This document shows, piece after piece, positions 52,863-63,148 of a stretch of 64,000 nucleotides of DNA. The notes below the pieces were generated by a model. It saw only the letters and a list, made by a program, of their open reading frames with translations. It was not told where the DNA came from and made no database searches. The stretch comes from Tritrichomonas musculus (Eukaryota; Parabasalia; Tritrichomonadida; Tritrichomonadidae): positions 248,001-312,000 of the forward strand of contig JAPFFF010000049.1 in the NCBI GenBank assembly GCA_039105265.1, written 5' to 3'. Positions within the stretch are counted from its first letter, which is position 1. Each line of letters begins with the position of its first letter. The position numbers were made by a program, and so were the translations under genes.

Positions 52863-55800
52863 TACTGTTTAAAATAAAAATAAAAAACAAAAAACAAAAA
52901 TAAGAATGAATTTTTTTATAAGAATAATCTTTTGCAGTGAGTCCAGTAATGAAAGGTAAACAAGCTTGATTCTCTAGTACAATCATTTTTGTGTGTGAAC
53001 CAGTTAAAGCATTTTTGTTAACAGTAACCTTTGACATAATATTGTTCTTCATTTGTAAGTTAATGTTCTTACCAACTTTAATAGTTTTTTCAATCAAAAC
53101 TTCTTTATAATCATTACGTACAATATTGTTCTTCTTCAATGATACTCCTTTTAATTTCATAGCTTTTACTGTTTCATCATTATTCCATATTGTGTAGCAT
53201 TTGGGTGCAAGTGCTATCATATGGTCTCCTACTTTCTCTATTGCACACCCCAAAAGTTTCTTTTCATCAGCGATATCATAAAGTTGTGGATTGGGAAAGA
53301 ACTTATAAACATGCTTGCACCAAAATGATTCATCTTTGATGATATTGTTGAACAACTGTGATGGGGTTTCATCTTTGTTACCTGAAATGGCAAAGTAAGC
53401 AGAATCGGTGTCTCCTTCTATAAAATGAAGTCTATTCATGTCCAAGCACCTATTCATAAAATCATAGTAGAAGGTACAGTACCAGAATTTAGCATTATCT
53501 AATGTCCAAAATGATTCTTGTAAGCAGGTAGTGCAATGATAAGTTTTTGGTTGTTGTTGAATAATAAAGAGATCATCATTTAATTGAGCACCATTCACGT
53601 ACGTTTGAGAAATAATATACTGATAAGCTTTGTTAGTATCACATATTTTTACTTTACAAAACTTCTCAGTGTTCATTCCATCGTAACCATACGAACCATT
53701 CATACTAATCTTGTAAAACTTTTCATTACCATTTGACTTCCCAGCAATAATATCTTGTCGTTTCTTCATGAATGTAGTAACAAATTCACGAAATCCTGTA
53801 TGAGCTTCATAAATTGAGACACTCTTTACATCCTCTAGCACTAAGCCATGATCAAGTAAGAACCATAAATAGTAATTGCTAAATGTCATATATTCTCCAT
53901 AAGTGTCAAGTAACATAGTAAGTTTGCGTTCTTCTTTGTCTAATGAGGCTAGTTTATGCTCTTGAAGATAAGAGTACATATAAGTTCCTATTACTGATTC
54001 CTCATTTTTGATGTTGATGTTTCTGAAGACTGGAGGAAAATTAATGAAGTAATTGATCTTGCTTGTTGGACATACTAACTTTACTTTTGCTATGAATAAG
54101 TATTTTGGATTTGGTTGGAATCTTGTTTTGCTAGTTATAATGTCTATTGCCTTTTGTTTTGATTGGTTGTCTTTAACATCTATTCTGCGTACGAAACTAC
54201 CTGGCATGTACATAATTCCACCATGATATTTATTGAAATCATGTTTTGTAGAAGAAAACGATGAAGGGTACAAACTATTAAAATCAACACCAACAACATG
54301 TGTCATTATATTTGGAGTGTCGTACGAAAGAACTTTATTATTGATTGCATCGTACCTAAACTTATTAATATGTGTTTCACCTTTAATATTATATCTGTGC
54401 TGTACGTTTGATAGTCCTCCTGTTATGTTATTTCGTAAACTATAATATTCTTGTTCATCGTTAATGAGAGTAGGTAAATGATTTAGTTTACAAAACTTTT
54501 TCAACTGAATTCTTAATGAGGTTATATTTGGGTCATCACGTTTACGGAGCTTATTACATTCTACACAAGCGAGTTTGCAATTGCTCAATTCATGTCCAAT
54601 ATCGTTATCAATTCTATCAAGTGTTGGTTTGTTTACGTTTGTAAAATGTTCCTTACATAAATGGCAACAACCATTATTGTACATTTTCATAAATTCATCA
54701 AAATCAGAAACTGATATACATTTGTCAAGATTTCGCATGTTATTACTATGGGTTTGATTATATTTTTGATCTTGCTTGTAATAACAGTCACATTTATATT
54801 TCCACCATTTGATTGTTGGTTTGAAGGAATTTTCTTTGTTAATTATGTCGTATTCAGTGTTTGGATCAAAATCTTTATAAGCAAGAGCGTACTTGATACA
54901 TGCTGAACACTTTGATAATGATAAGTTTGATATCATGTCTACATTATATTCAGCGTTCATAGCAATAAGATTGTCAATTGGCTTAATCATCATTTCTACA
55001 TCATTATCATTATAAGCTAGTAAGTAATCCCATCTATTTTTGTAGTTCTTGCAATCATTTACATATTCTGCATAATCTTCCTTAGATAATGGGTTTCGTT
55101 GGTTCAAATAACTATAGAAGTCATCATAAGCAAATGGTTCTGTTACAGATAAAACTTCATTGTAATTATTACTATTGATAGCCTCATACGGAAAGACTCC
55201 CTTGTTACTGTTGGTTTCACCTCCAAAGTCAACACCAAATTGCTTTAATGTTCCACCGGCAACAAAAGCTTGAGCATCTATAAAACGAAGTTTGGTTGGA
55301 TATTTAGTTGAAGTAAGTACGAATTGTTTTAGTGATGATAATGTTCCAATGATGCTATTTGATTCAATTTTCCAATGAGAGGCATTAAGATATTGTTTGA
55401 ATAGATTACTATCAAATCTTGAAGAATTGAAACCAAATACCGTTATGGTAGTTATACTGTTGTCTATCTTTTCAGGTACACATGAGTATTGTTGTTTGTC
55501 TTTGTATACAATTAATGATTGTTCAAAAAGCCAATCAAGCCATAATGGAATGAAATCTTTATTATCCTGTAAACTAAAATGCTTTGTTGTTAAGCCAGAA
55601 GCGGACTTTACGCATGAGGAAACTGATAACGGTAAGAGCCGTGAATTGATAATAGTTGATTTACTGGCTTCTGTATTTACAACTTGATCCATTGTTTCAA
55701 AGTCATATGTTATGTAATAGATATTCGGTTTCCATGGTAATCCGTGTGCAAGACAATACTCATAGACAGGATTGTTTAAAATATGTGGACAATATGGTAA

Positions 55801-57228
55801 TGCCTCCTTGGCTGGTACAAATTGTTTCTTATACTTACCATCACAATGTTTGACATGTTCATCGAAACGTTTGATATTGCTATGCCCGTAATGAACATAA
55901 GAATTCCATTTTGGACAAACCTGAATTGCAGTAAGTTTTTCAGCATCTTTGATAAACATAATATGAACAGTAAGGTCTTTGGTAAATAATAATGCTGAAT
56001 AAGTTGTGTAATCTTTGTTGAAATACCATTGTTCCTGTAAGTCATATTGTTTGTCATTGTTGTATTCATATATGTTTATGTTGATTTTATGTTTTTCGGC
56101 TAATTCTTTCATTTCCTCCATTGTTACTCCTTGAAAATTGTCCAATATTGTTTGTGCATGCTTTGGTATTTTTGTTGTATAAGTTATTCCATATTCCTCA
56201 AGTAGCAGTTTCTTGGCACGTTTAGTACGATGTTTGATGTCGTATTTGGTTGTATTAGTCAATTCAGGAAACAAACAACAAGCAAGAAATCGGTACCAAC
56301 ATAAATTATCATCTTCATCATCAACAATTATATAATTATTACTCTTCTTGAATATTTCTGGAAGATCTTTGATACGACCTGTAACCTTACGCATTCTCGA
56401 TATCGTAAAGGATATTGAGTGTACAATTGTTAGTTTATTGTTTTATAAAGTTGTTTCATAGCTGTTTAGTACAGTTTCTATATACATTTTGCATTCATCA
56501 AGGTTTCGTTCATCTTTTACTATAATTGGTATGGCAGATTTGTAGTTTTGCCATCTGATCTCTCTAGCCTCATAATCATATTTTTCTTCATAAGTTTCAA
56601 AGTCAAAGGTACTTGTTTCAAAGACTCCTGAAAGTTGAAAATGTATTTTAAATGGTTTTAGTTCACTTTGGTAAACATGAAGCAAGGCATCATATATGTT
56701 TGCTAGAGATGATATTTCATTGAAATAATATGTAATAATAGGTTTACCATGATCATTACGTTCTTTAACCAAAGCTTCTGGGTAGTCATATGCTTGCAAA
56801 GCTGCTACTGCTCTATCGAAATCATTTGGAAAATTAACTATTAGAAAATCATTATGCTTACTAGTGAATTGTTGACCTTTTTTCTTAAGGTACTCGTACA
56901 GTTCTTCGTTTTCTGGTTCATTTACTTCGGGTGTATTAATTATTGTTGTTATTCGTTGTTGGTTTTGTTTGATAACTTCATCAATGTAATTATTAATGGT
57001 AATTTCATCAATAACATCTGTAGGAGCTAATTCATCAGGCTTAATATCACCAAGAAGAATATTGTAAGCATTATTGTCGTTGAAATATTTACATAGCCTT
57101 GTAATATTTATATTGTTGTCTTGGTCAATAATAATATTAGCATTTAATTTAGTGTTCAGAATCGCAATGAATTTGGTTATTGTTTCTGTATCCAAATTGA
57201 ATAACGTTTCTGGTATTAAATTTGTCAT
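52777..57228 (-). pseudogene. Family B DNA polymerase, Polinton 2 (about one break)
   Basis: Homolog of 17357-22921 with the same order of blocks: DDNLCWYRFLACCL, a CPKW...C zinc-like region, exonuclease motif YDFETMD, the HNH-like block CHLCKEHF...LDRIDNDIGHELSNCK...CVECN, motif A DFNSLYPSSF, motif B KISMNGSYGYDG and motif C DTDSAYF. The N-terminal part is much shorter than in Polinton 1 and has about one of the three 65-residue units. The 3' end overlaps the convergently placed small gene region at 52560-52862 on the same strand. The region looks broken about once. Confidence 0.85.
52895..52902 (-). promoter_or_regulatory. TATTTTTG box before the 52560-52862 gene
   Basis: TATTTTTG on the minus strand, 32 bases before ATG 52862, a little further than usual. 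Confidence 0.4.
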
Positions 57229-57299
57229 TTGGCGTTTGGTTCGTTAGTAGTAATATTAAGCACAGCAGTCAGGTTTAAAGACCAAACTACTGGAAGGCA

Positions 57300-57430
57300 C
57301 ATACCTTACTTTACAGCGCGGCTCTCCGCGCTTAGGTCAGGTATGCAAAAAACAGTAGTGTACTTTTTATTGTTTTCAGCTGTGTTTCCATTACCGAACA
57401 TACATAATTTAAATAACTTTCTGAAATCCC
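57300..57430 (+). repeat. Left-end non-coding block shared with Polinton 2
   Basis: Matches 36568-36681 in order and orientation, except that a GC-rich hairpin of the form AGCGCGG-CTCT-CCGCGCT is present at 57315-57332. Confidence 0.65.
57315..57332. repeat. GC-rich hairpin
   Basis: AGCGCGG and CCGCGCT form a perfect 7-bp stem with loop CTCT in AT-rich surroundings; absent from the matching block in Polinton 2. Confidence 0.8.
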
Positions 57431-57733
57431 CAGCAAACTCCCCCAAAACCCTATCACATCTAAAAGTACAAATTTCTGAATTTTGGGCTATCTACCTTAC
57501 ATAGAAGATTACAACACTCGCAATAGGCAATCTACAATTTCACATTTTAAATTTTACATGATGAAACACGAAAAACTAACCTTCCTAAGATAGGTGCACA
57601 AACATGAAAACCCTAGAACGATTTTTGCAAAAAATAATATTCACAAATGATATCACCATCTCTCATCACAAACGAGAATCACAAATTTATATTTCTTTTT
57701 TATTTTTCATTTTTTATTTCCATTTCACAAAAC

Positions 57734-58183
57734 ATGCGAGCACCAAAAGTATATGAGTATGTAAACAACCTTATTTCTATGTTACCAGAGCCAGAAAAGT
57801 TTCGTAATTGTGATTTCTCTATACTCTGTGAAAAGTTCCCCTTGATGATGAACATGAATAATTTTCGTGCAAAAGTTTTATACATAAGTCTGAAGAACAC
57901 AAATAATGAAACTCTGAAGTTCTATCCTGATAAGATCACAGAACTGGGATTAGAAAACATAACAATAACAACAAATTTGCGAAGGAGACTAACAATGAAA
58001 GCACAAGAATTTTTCATAAATGGTAATACAGAACCACAAGAATACAAAGGAAATGACTTTTATCATTATAGTTTAGAGAGAACAAGTATGTTTACGAAAT
58101 CCAAAATCAAAGAACTTAGACAAAAATATAACTTAGCTGAACCTGAAATATTTGTAGGTCACCACCAGGAACTTATACTATAA
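57734..58183 (+). CDS. Conserved Polinton protein (homolog of 1598-2077), Polinton 3
   Basis: 149 residues from ATG 57734 (MRAPKVYEYVNNLISMLPEPEK), chosen over 57647 because the homologs start here. Shares NCDFSILCEKFPLMMNMN, RRRLTMKAQEFFINGNTEPQEY and the VGHHQELIL end. Overlaps the convergent ATPase end by 11 bases. Confidence 0.85.
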   Translation: MRAPKVYEYVNNLISMLPEPEKFRNCDFSILCEKFPLMMNMNNFRAKVLYISLKNTNNETLKFYPDKITELGLENITITTNLRRRLTMKAQEFFINGNTEPQEYKGNDFYHYSLERTSMFTKSKIKELRQKYNLAEPEIFVGHHQELIL

Positions 58184-59072
58184 TAAATCTGATATCATTT
58201 TCACGGACATTTACCAAAACAAAATCATGGTTCTTCATCATTTTGTACCGAAACCACAAATCTTCAAACTCTATTGGTAATGATACTTGTTGATAAACAT
58301 AGTTTATTTTTTGTCTTGAGAATCCTGAGAAGATAAAGAATGTTGTACAATTTGTCTTGAAATCTGTGGGTATTGATTTGAAAAATTGTACATTTATGTA
58401 AACTAGAGAATGTTTATGACGAAGTTGTGTAATGTAGTTTGTAAAGTAAGATGATTTTATAAGTTTACTTTTCACAAAATCTTCACACAAGATAATAGTA
58501 TTTAAAGGAGAATTTGGTTTACCGAGTTTTTTGATATGAAAGAATTCAAACATCTGCTGAAGTTTATTATTGTCAATTGTTATTTTTGGAGTTGAACTAT
58601 ATTTGTCATATAGTTCTTTCCAAAGATCAAGTTCCTTTAGATATTTTTCAGCATTTGCATCTGAAACAACATGCACAGGTAATTTTATTAAATCTTGTTG
58701 TGCTTCAAAAGTACTATCATTGATACTACCATTCTTGCTGATATAAACTATAAGATGAAAATTGGAGTTTGGCAGTCTCGAAATCTGAATTATGTCTCTC
58801 AGCATTATATGAGTCTTTCCGCGACCCTGGTTTCCTACCAAAATATTTAGAGAATTGTAGTATGCAAAAATTCCTTCTGCTATTGGCCTAATACTCTCTG
58901 CAAGAATTTTACTTTCATTTTTCCTATATGCTCTTGTCATTTCAGCATCGATATCAAATTCAGTTTCATTTTCAGTTTCAGTTTCAGTTTCATTTTCATC
59001 ATCTATATCAATCTTATCTTCATCAGAGTCAGAAAAGTATATTTCTTTATAATTGAATCTCGTTGGAATCAT
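58173..59072 (-). CDS. FtsK/HerA (A32)-type packaging ATPase, Polinton 3
   Basis: 299 residues; Walker A GNQGRGKT near 82, Walker B NTIILCED near 190. The N-terminus has an acidic run of Glu/Thr repeats (ETETETENETE-like) from a short microsatellite near 58960-59000. Homolog of 2074-3030 and 37667-38524. Confidence 0.87.
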   Translation of the reverse strand: MIPTRFNYKEIYFSDSDEDKIDIDDENETETETENETEFDIDAEMTRAYRKNESKILAESIRPIAEGIFAYYNSLNILVGNQGRGKTHIMLRDIIQISRLPNSNFHLIVYISKNGSINDSTFEAQQDLIKLPVHVVSDANAEKYLKELDLWKELYDKYSSTPKITIDNNKLQQMFEFFHIKKLGKPNSPLNTIILCEDFVKSKLIKSSYFTNYITQLRHKHSLVYINVQFFKSIPTDFKTNCTTFFIFSGFSRQKINYVYQQVSLPIEFEDLWFRYKMMKNHDFVLVNVRENDIRFIIV

Positions 59073-59103
59073 CCTTTTTTTATCATTTAGATTATGATAA
59101 AGG

Positions 59104-59223
59104 TTATGAGTACAGTTTTGCTCTCATCTCTTCTGTAAGTTCTGGAGTTTTGTCTTCGGTTAGACCATAAATTATTATACCGAGCTCCACAACAACAACA
59201 AACAACAACAATTCTGATATCAT
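59104..59223 (-). CDS. Membrane microprotein, 39 aa, Polinton 3
   Basis: MISELLLFVVVVELGIIIYG helix, then LTEDKT and the conserved tail PELTEEMRAKLYS. Same slot as in Polintons 1 and 2; TATTTTTG at 59233-59240. Confidence 0.83.
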   Translation of the reverse strand: MISELLLFVVVVELGIIIYGLTEDKTPELTEEMRAKLYS

Positions 59224-59232
59224 TTTGGACAA

Positions 59233-59240
59233 CAAAAATA
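59233..59240 (-). promoter_or_regulatory. TATTTTTG box before the microprotein gene, Polinton 3
   Basis: TATTTTTG on the minus strand, 9 bases before ATG 59223. Confidence 0.52.
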
Positions 59241-59283
59241 TAAATATAAAATGCGAGGATAAAATCCGAGCTAAATGCAGCTT

Positions 59284-59829
59284 TTAGATACACATTTTAG
59301 TAGAAATACCATATCGTACAAGTTGACTATAAATTTCATTAAAACATATTTTTAAATCCAGAGTTTTATCATCTTTTGTAACAAGAATTCTCTGGATGTT
59401 CATATACTTTGTGTTAGATAAGCATCCTGTACATCCTTCTTCTTCATCTATAACAAGCTCAACTTTGTCAGCTCTTGTTAAGATTTTTATAAGTTCCATA
59501 AGAGAATTGCTATGACAGACAAGATAGTTGTTAATTCTAAGAGGATTAAGTTCATAGATGTTCAACAGTGTTTCTAGAAATTTATTTTTCATTTCCAAAT
59601 TCTCAAGTTCGTTTGTAAGAAGATTTGTTTGAGGTTGTGATGGAGATTGAACATTCTCCCCAGTTTGAGTAAAATTTATGTTTCTTACTTGAGGATAATT
59701 TTGTGGTGGAGGAACATTAGGATATGATGGAGGTTTAATTTTTATATTCACATTTGTATTTTGCTCTTGTTTGCAGCTGCTATCATTTTCAGAACTTAAT
59801 ATTCGTGCCCTATGTAGCATATTTGACAT
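59284..59829 (-). CDS. Conserved protein with Pro/Gln-rich N-terminus and CxxC domain, Polinton 3
   Basis: 181 residues from ATG 59829 (MSNMLHRARILSSEND). Homolog of 38706-39263, nearly identical in the C-terminal domain (KILTRADKVELVIDEEEGCT, STKMCI) and variable in the Pro/Gln middle. Confidence 0.82.
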   Translation of the reverse strand: MSNMLHRARILSSENDSSCKQEQNTNVNIKIKPPSYPNVPPPQNYPQVRNINFTQTGENVQSPSQPQTNLLTNELENLEMKNKFLETLLNIYELNPLRINNYLVCHSNSLMELIKILTRADKVELVIDEEEGCTGCLSNTKYMNIQRILVTKDDKTLDLKICFNEIYSQLVRYGISTKMCI

Positions 59830-59854
59830 TATTTCACTCTTGTTAAAACAATTT

Positions 59855-60085
59855 TTACTCACCTTTTGTTAAGTCTCTAAGTTCTGATTCCAGCTTTGCT
59901 ACCTTTTCCTTGAGAGAATTTATATCTTCTATCAAACTTTCTCTTATTGCAAGACCGTTACTGCCAAGCATACCTGTCTTGATATTGTTTAGATGCTGTT
60001 TTGTGTCATATACTCTTTCTTTCAAATTTCGCTTTATTTGTTTCAGAGTAGGAATTTCACGCTTATACTCATTTAGATCTGCCAT
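59855..60085 (-). CDS. Small coiled-coil protein, Polinton 3
   Basis: 76 residues from ATG 60085 (MADLNEYKREIPTLKQIK), with the invariant HLNNIKTGMLGSNGLAIRES block and C-terminal coil. Divergent from 60101 with 15 bases between ATGs. Confidence 0.83.
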   Translation of the reverse strand: MADLNEYKREIPTLKQIKRNLKERVYDTKQHLNNIKTGMLGSNGLAIRESLIEDINSLKEKVAKLESELRDLTKGE

Positions 60086-60100
60086 TTTCAATACAAATAA

Positions 60101-60340
60101 ATGAGTGAAAATTGTTTTGAGAGACGAAGAACATTGCACGATAGCAAACATCAAAATTATTTTGACAGACAGAGACTAAAACAACAAAAAGAAAGAACAA
60201 GAAAGAATTCCGCACCAACAGTAAAGAAGTTTGAAGAAAAAGGTAGTATAAATCATGAACTTCCACCAAAAACAGCACAACCTTTAAACTTTCATATGCT
60301 CTCTCTAAACCACAGCGTGGTAACTAAAAATAATTTCTAA
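60101..60340 (+). CDS. Small basic conserved protein, Polinton 3
   Basis: 79 residues, MSENCFERRRTLHDSKHQN, Lys/Gln/Arg-rich middle and TVKKFEEKG. Homolog of 6610-6837 and 39532-39765. Its stop lies 10 bases before the end of the convergent 60350-60748 gene, the site where Polinton 2 has its HNH island. Confidence 0.78.
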   Translation: MSENCFERRRTLHDSKHQNYFDRQRLKQQKERTRKNSAPTVKKFEEKGSINHELPPKTAQPLNFHMLSLNHSVVTKNNF

Positions 60341-60349
60341 ACTCAAAAT

Positions 60350-60748
60350 CTAGTATTTTTGTTCTTGTTGCAGAATATCATTCACAACTTTCACAACAGA
60401 ATTTACAGTATTTTTGATTTCCTCTATCTTTGTTTTCATGTTTGCAATATCAGCTTTTACAGACTCAATTGCAATTTCCCATAGTTGCTGCTGTTCATCT
60501 TCTTTCTGTTGAATTTTCTTCAAACAAATTTCTCCTGTGAGAGTCTTTCCTTTTCCTGAACCACAATTTTTCTTCGTGATTCTATATACACTTCCATCAG
60601 GCAACTCGATCTTGAAAAGTTTATTCAAAATACAAGTTGTCTTTCCTTCCAATTTTTCTTTATTCTTCTGATAATACAAATCAAATTCTTCTAGAGAGTG
60701 AAATAATTTTACATCATCACGAATTTCGTTTAATATTTGTACCGACAT
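60350..60748 (-). CDS. Conserved small protein with C-terminal coiled coil, Polinton 3
   Basis: 132 residues from ATG 60748 (MSVQILNEIRDDVKLFHSL), behind TATTTTTG at 60760-60767. Shares EEFDLYYQKNKEKLEGK, the YRITKKN block and the C-terminal coil with 41583-41963 and 6179-6613. Confidence 0.83.
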   Translation of the reverse strand: MSVQILNEIRDDVKLFHSLEEFDLYYQKNKEKLEGKTTCILNKLFKIELPDGSVYRITKKNCGSGKGKTLTGEICLKKIQQKEDEQQQLWEIAIESVKADIANMKTKIEEIKNTVNSVVKVVNDILQQEQKY

Positions 60749-60759
60749 TTGTTTTCTCA

Positions 60760-60767
60760 CAAAAATA
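60760..60767 (-). promoter_or_regulatory. TATTTTTG box before the 60350-60748 gene
   Basis: TATTTTTG on the minus strand, 11 bases before ATG 60748; it decides the start choice. Confidence 0.52.
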
Positions 60768-60788
60768 TATACACATATACATCTATTT

Positions 60789-61043
60789 TTATTTAACTTC
60801 ATCTATGATAGACTTTCCAATCTTTCCAAATTTGTCAGCATAATTCAGACCTTTGTCAATAGTATCTACAATTCCATTTACTCCAGGTATGAACTCTAAA
60901 GCGGGCTTAACTTTATCAAAAATCTTCTTTCCTGTGTCTATGACTTTAGGTATAGATTTAATAGCCTTTGTTGCTAGATCTTTTATTTTTCCTCCAACAT
61001 TCTTCACAGCATTTTTAAGTTTCTTCCAAATCCCAGCTGCCAT
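60789..61043 (-). CDS. Small basic amphipathic virion-type protein, Polinton 3
   Basis: 84 residues, MAAGIWKKLKNAVKNVGGK, basic amphipathic helix, then FIPGVNGIVDTIDKGLNYAD. Homolog of 5877-6128 and 42000-42221; divergent from the capsid gene by 44 bases. Confidence 0.83.
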   Translation of the reverse strand: MAAGIWKKLKNAVKNVGGKIKDLATKAIKSIPKVIDTGKKIFDKVKPALEFIPGVNGIVDTIDKGLNYADKFGKIGKSIIDEVK

Positions 61044-61087
61044 TTTGATTTCTTTTTCAGTAAATATCTAGTTTTGTTCGCTATCAA

Positions 61088-63098
61088 ATGTTATACAGAA
61101 ACGAGCGAGCTCACAATTATAAAATAGAAGCTGGAAACGTACTTCAGACTTTTGAACAAATGAGATCTATGATTAATAAAAATGATGGTACTAGATCTTT
61201 TTCCTTTAGGACTGTTGACTGTCACGATCAACCTGCACCCTTTCACCAAGGACAATATTCTCAAATTTCTCTTACTCACCCAGATCATTTTATAAGTGAT
61301 GTTGACAAAGGTTTTTTAACTTTTCATGTCAAACTTGATTTGCAGCTCAATACTGATCTCAGCAAACTCCAGCAGATAGATGATCCAAACAACTTTTATA
61401 AATTATTTGTAGGACTCAAATCTTCAAATCAGATTTTTGATAGACTTGAAATTTTACATAATAATGTCAATGTCGGATATCAGCAAAATGAGTGTGTGCG
61501 AGAAGGTTTTCTCTATTCTGCAGTTAAGCCAGAAACAGAAAAGAAGCGAAGAAGATTTGTTCACAGCCTATGGGAAAATGTAGCTTCATACTCACAAACA
61601 GTAGCAGGAACATATGTCAATCTCAACAATTTCAAAGAAAATGGTAAAACTTCTGTTGATTTCGATCTTAATGTTCCTTTTGATGATCTTCTTGCACTTC
61701 AGGCTTTTGATTTATTTCCAAATGGTATCATAGGAGATCTTTCCATAAGATTCCAAGTTACTCCTGCAGGTTTGGTTTGGGCTGCTATAGATCCTTACAC
61801 TGTTGCCGAAACAAAAGCTTTTCTTGAAGATAATGAAAGTGTAAGTACCGAGGAACTTGATAAACTTAAACAAATTACGGTTCATGGTCATCTCAAACAT
61901 CAATTTACACAAATTGGAAATGAAGCTGTGATTCCAGGTCCTGGCCAGAACCTTCTCCTTCTCCTTCTCCAACTCCAGATCCTGATCCTACCCCTACCCC
62001 AACTCCTGTCAAGTACAAGATTCAATATAGAATAGGAGAGCAGTGGGATAATGATGATGGAAGTACAGGTTACACTGATATTCTTACAGATTTAGAATTC
62101 TATTTCAGTTATACTACAGAAGAATTTACAGAATTTGGACTTCAGCCTTCTGCCAGTGATAAGAAATTTGTGTTCACAATCCTGCTGTAACTTTACCACC
62201 ACTAAATCATGCTGACAAAAATGGACGTTATTACGCATGGCAAATTGTAAAGACCCCTGTTGTTAGTGCACACCAAACCTTACAAGCTTTGCACGAAGCT
62301 AAAGCTCAAATATTGAAAGAAACTTATTCTTCACAGCCTGCTACCCTCACTGTAAACAGAATGACAATTACCTTATGTAAGTCTAACATGCAGGGATTTG
62401 GTGTTTGTGAGTCTACTAGGCATGGTATAGAAGAAATATTGTCAAAGGGAATCATAATTCCATCGCAGAAAGTAGATTATCATTCTTTTCCAATAGCGCC
62501 AGCAGCAAATGGAATTAAGTCTACTCTCAATATTCCTCTTATAAATGTTACTACACTTTCTATCATGTTTCCTAAACATCATAATGATCTTACAGTTTTT
62601 GAAAATCCTGTTTATTCAAATTGCTATTTGAATATTGGTGGTAAGAATTTTCCTGATGAAAATGTTTCTACTATAGGTGCAAGGTTCTTTGAAAATCAAC
62701 TTACAGCAGGAGACTTAGACGCTATTACACTACAGTGTACAAAAGAATTTGAAGATAGTATGACTATGCCAAAGAACTCTGCTGATGGTACTCGCTATAA
62801 AAATACTCTCAGTGATGCTAGTAGTTTTGTTTTCAACATTCAAGCTGAAAGAAGTAGTGCAGGTTATTGTTTTGATAGTATAGACGGAGGTTACGGCAAC
62901 ATCCAAATTCAAATACAGGGGCAGCCAATTTTTTCTGGAGTTAATGATACTTACTACAATGTTATTGAACCTTCTGGCAATATCGTTCATCCGCCCCCTA
63001 CTCAGCTGTGGTTGACAAGAGATACTTATTTCCTTATGAATCTCGACGGACTTGTCTACATTGATGATCAAAGTCCAGAAGGAAGTCAAGTTCAGTAA
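61088..63098 (+). pseudogene. Probable major capsid protein gene, Polinton 3 (broken)
   Basis: The N-terminal and C-terminal parts are near-identical to the Polinton 2 capsid protein. The central tower-like part after IPGPG starts with a Pro/Ser/Thr-rich low-complexity stretch and then differs from both other elements. The region looks broken, with about two breaks, both in the variable middle. Confidence 0.72.
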
Positions 63099-63148
63099 AT
63101 TCAAAAATAATTTTCTTACTTTATTTTTTTCTCCTTTACACACATAAC

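Larger units (their letters stand above)
36187..57228. mobile_element. Polinton/Maverick element 2 (boundaries approximate)
   Basis: Holds homologs of nearly all Polinton 1 genes: ATPase, membrane microprotein, capsid protein, integrase, giant repeat protein, fibre region and family B polymerase. It is more AT-rich than Polinton 1. The left edge is placed at the first gene with element-type promoter; the protease cluster at 32312-36120 may also belong to it, which would bring the length near 25 kb. I could not find matching inverted ends or a target duplication. It looks mostly whole, with about three breaks (fibre, polymerase, HNH-island gene). Confidence 0.75.
57229..57733. other. Junction region between Polinton 2 and Polinton 3, non-coding
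   Basis: 505 bases without a credible gene. It contains AGTAGT at about 57246, a GC-rich hairpin at 57315-57332, the block 57300-57430 shared with 36568-36681, and AT-rich promoter sequence (TTTTTTATTTCCA) before ATG 57734. No matching inverted end or target duplication for Polinton 2 was found. Confidence 0.6.

Noticed and set aside
36505-57290. AGTAGT at 36511 and ACTACT at 57290 as the two ends of Polinton 2
   Set aside because: Only about a dozen bases agree when inverted, and the flanking six bases (AACGTA versus GGAAGG) do not match, so there is no target duplication.
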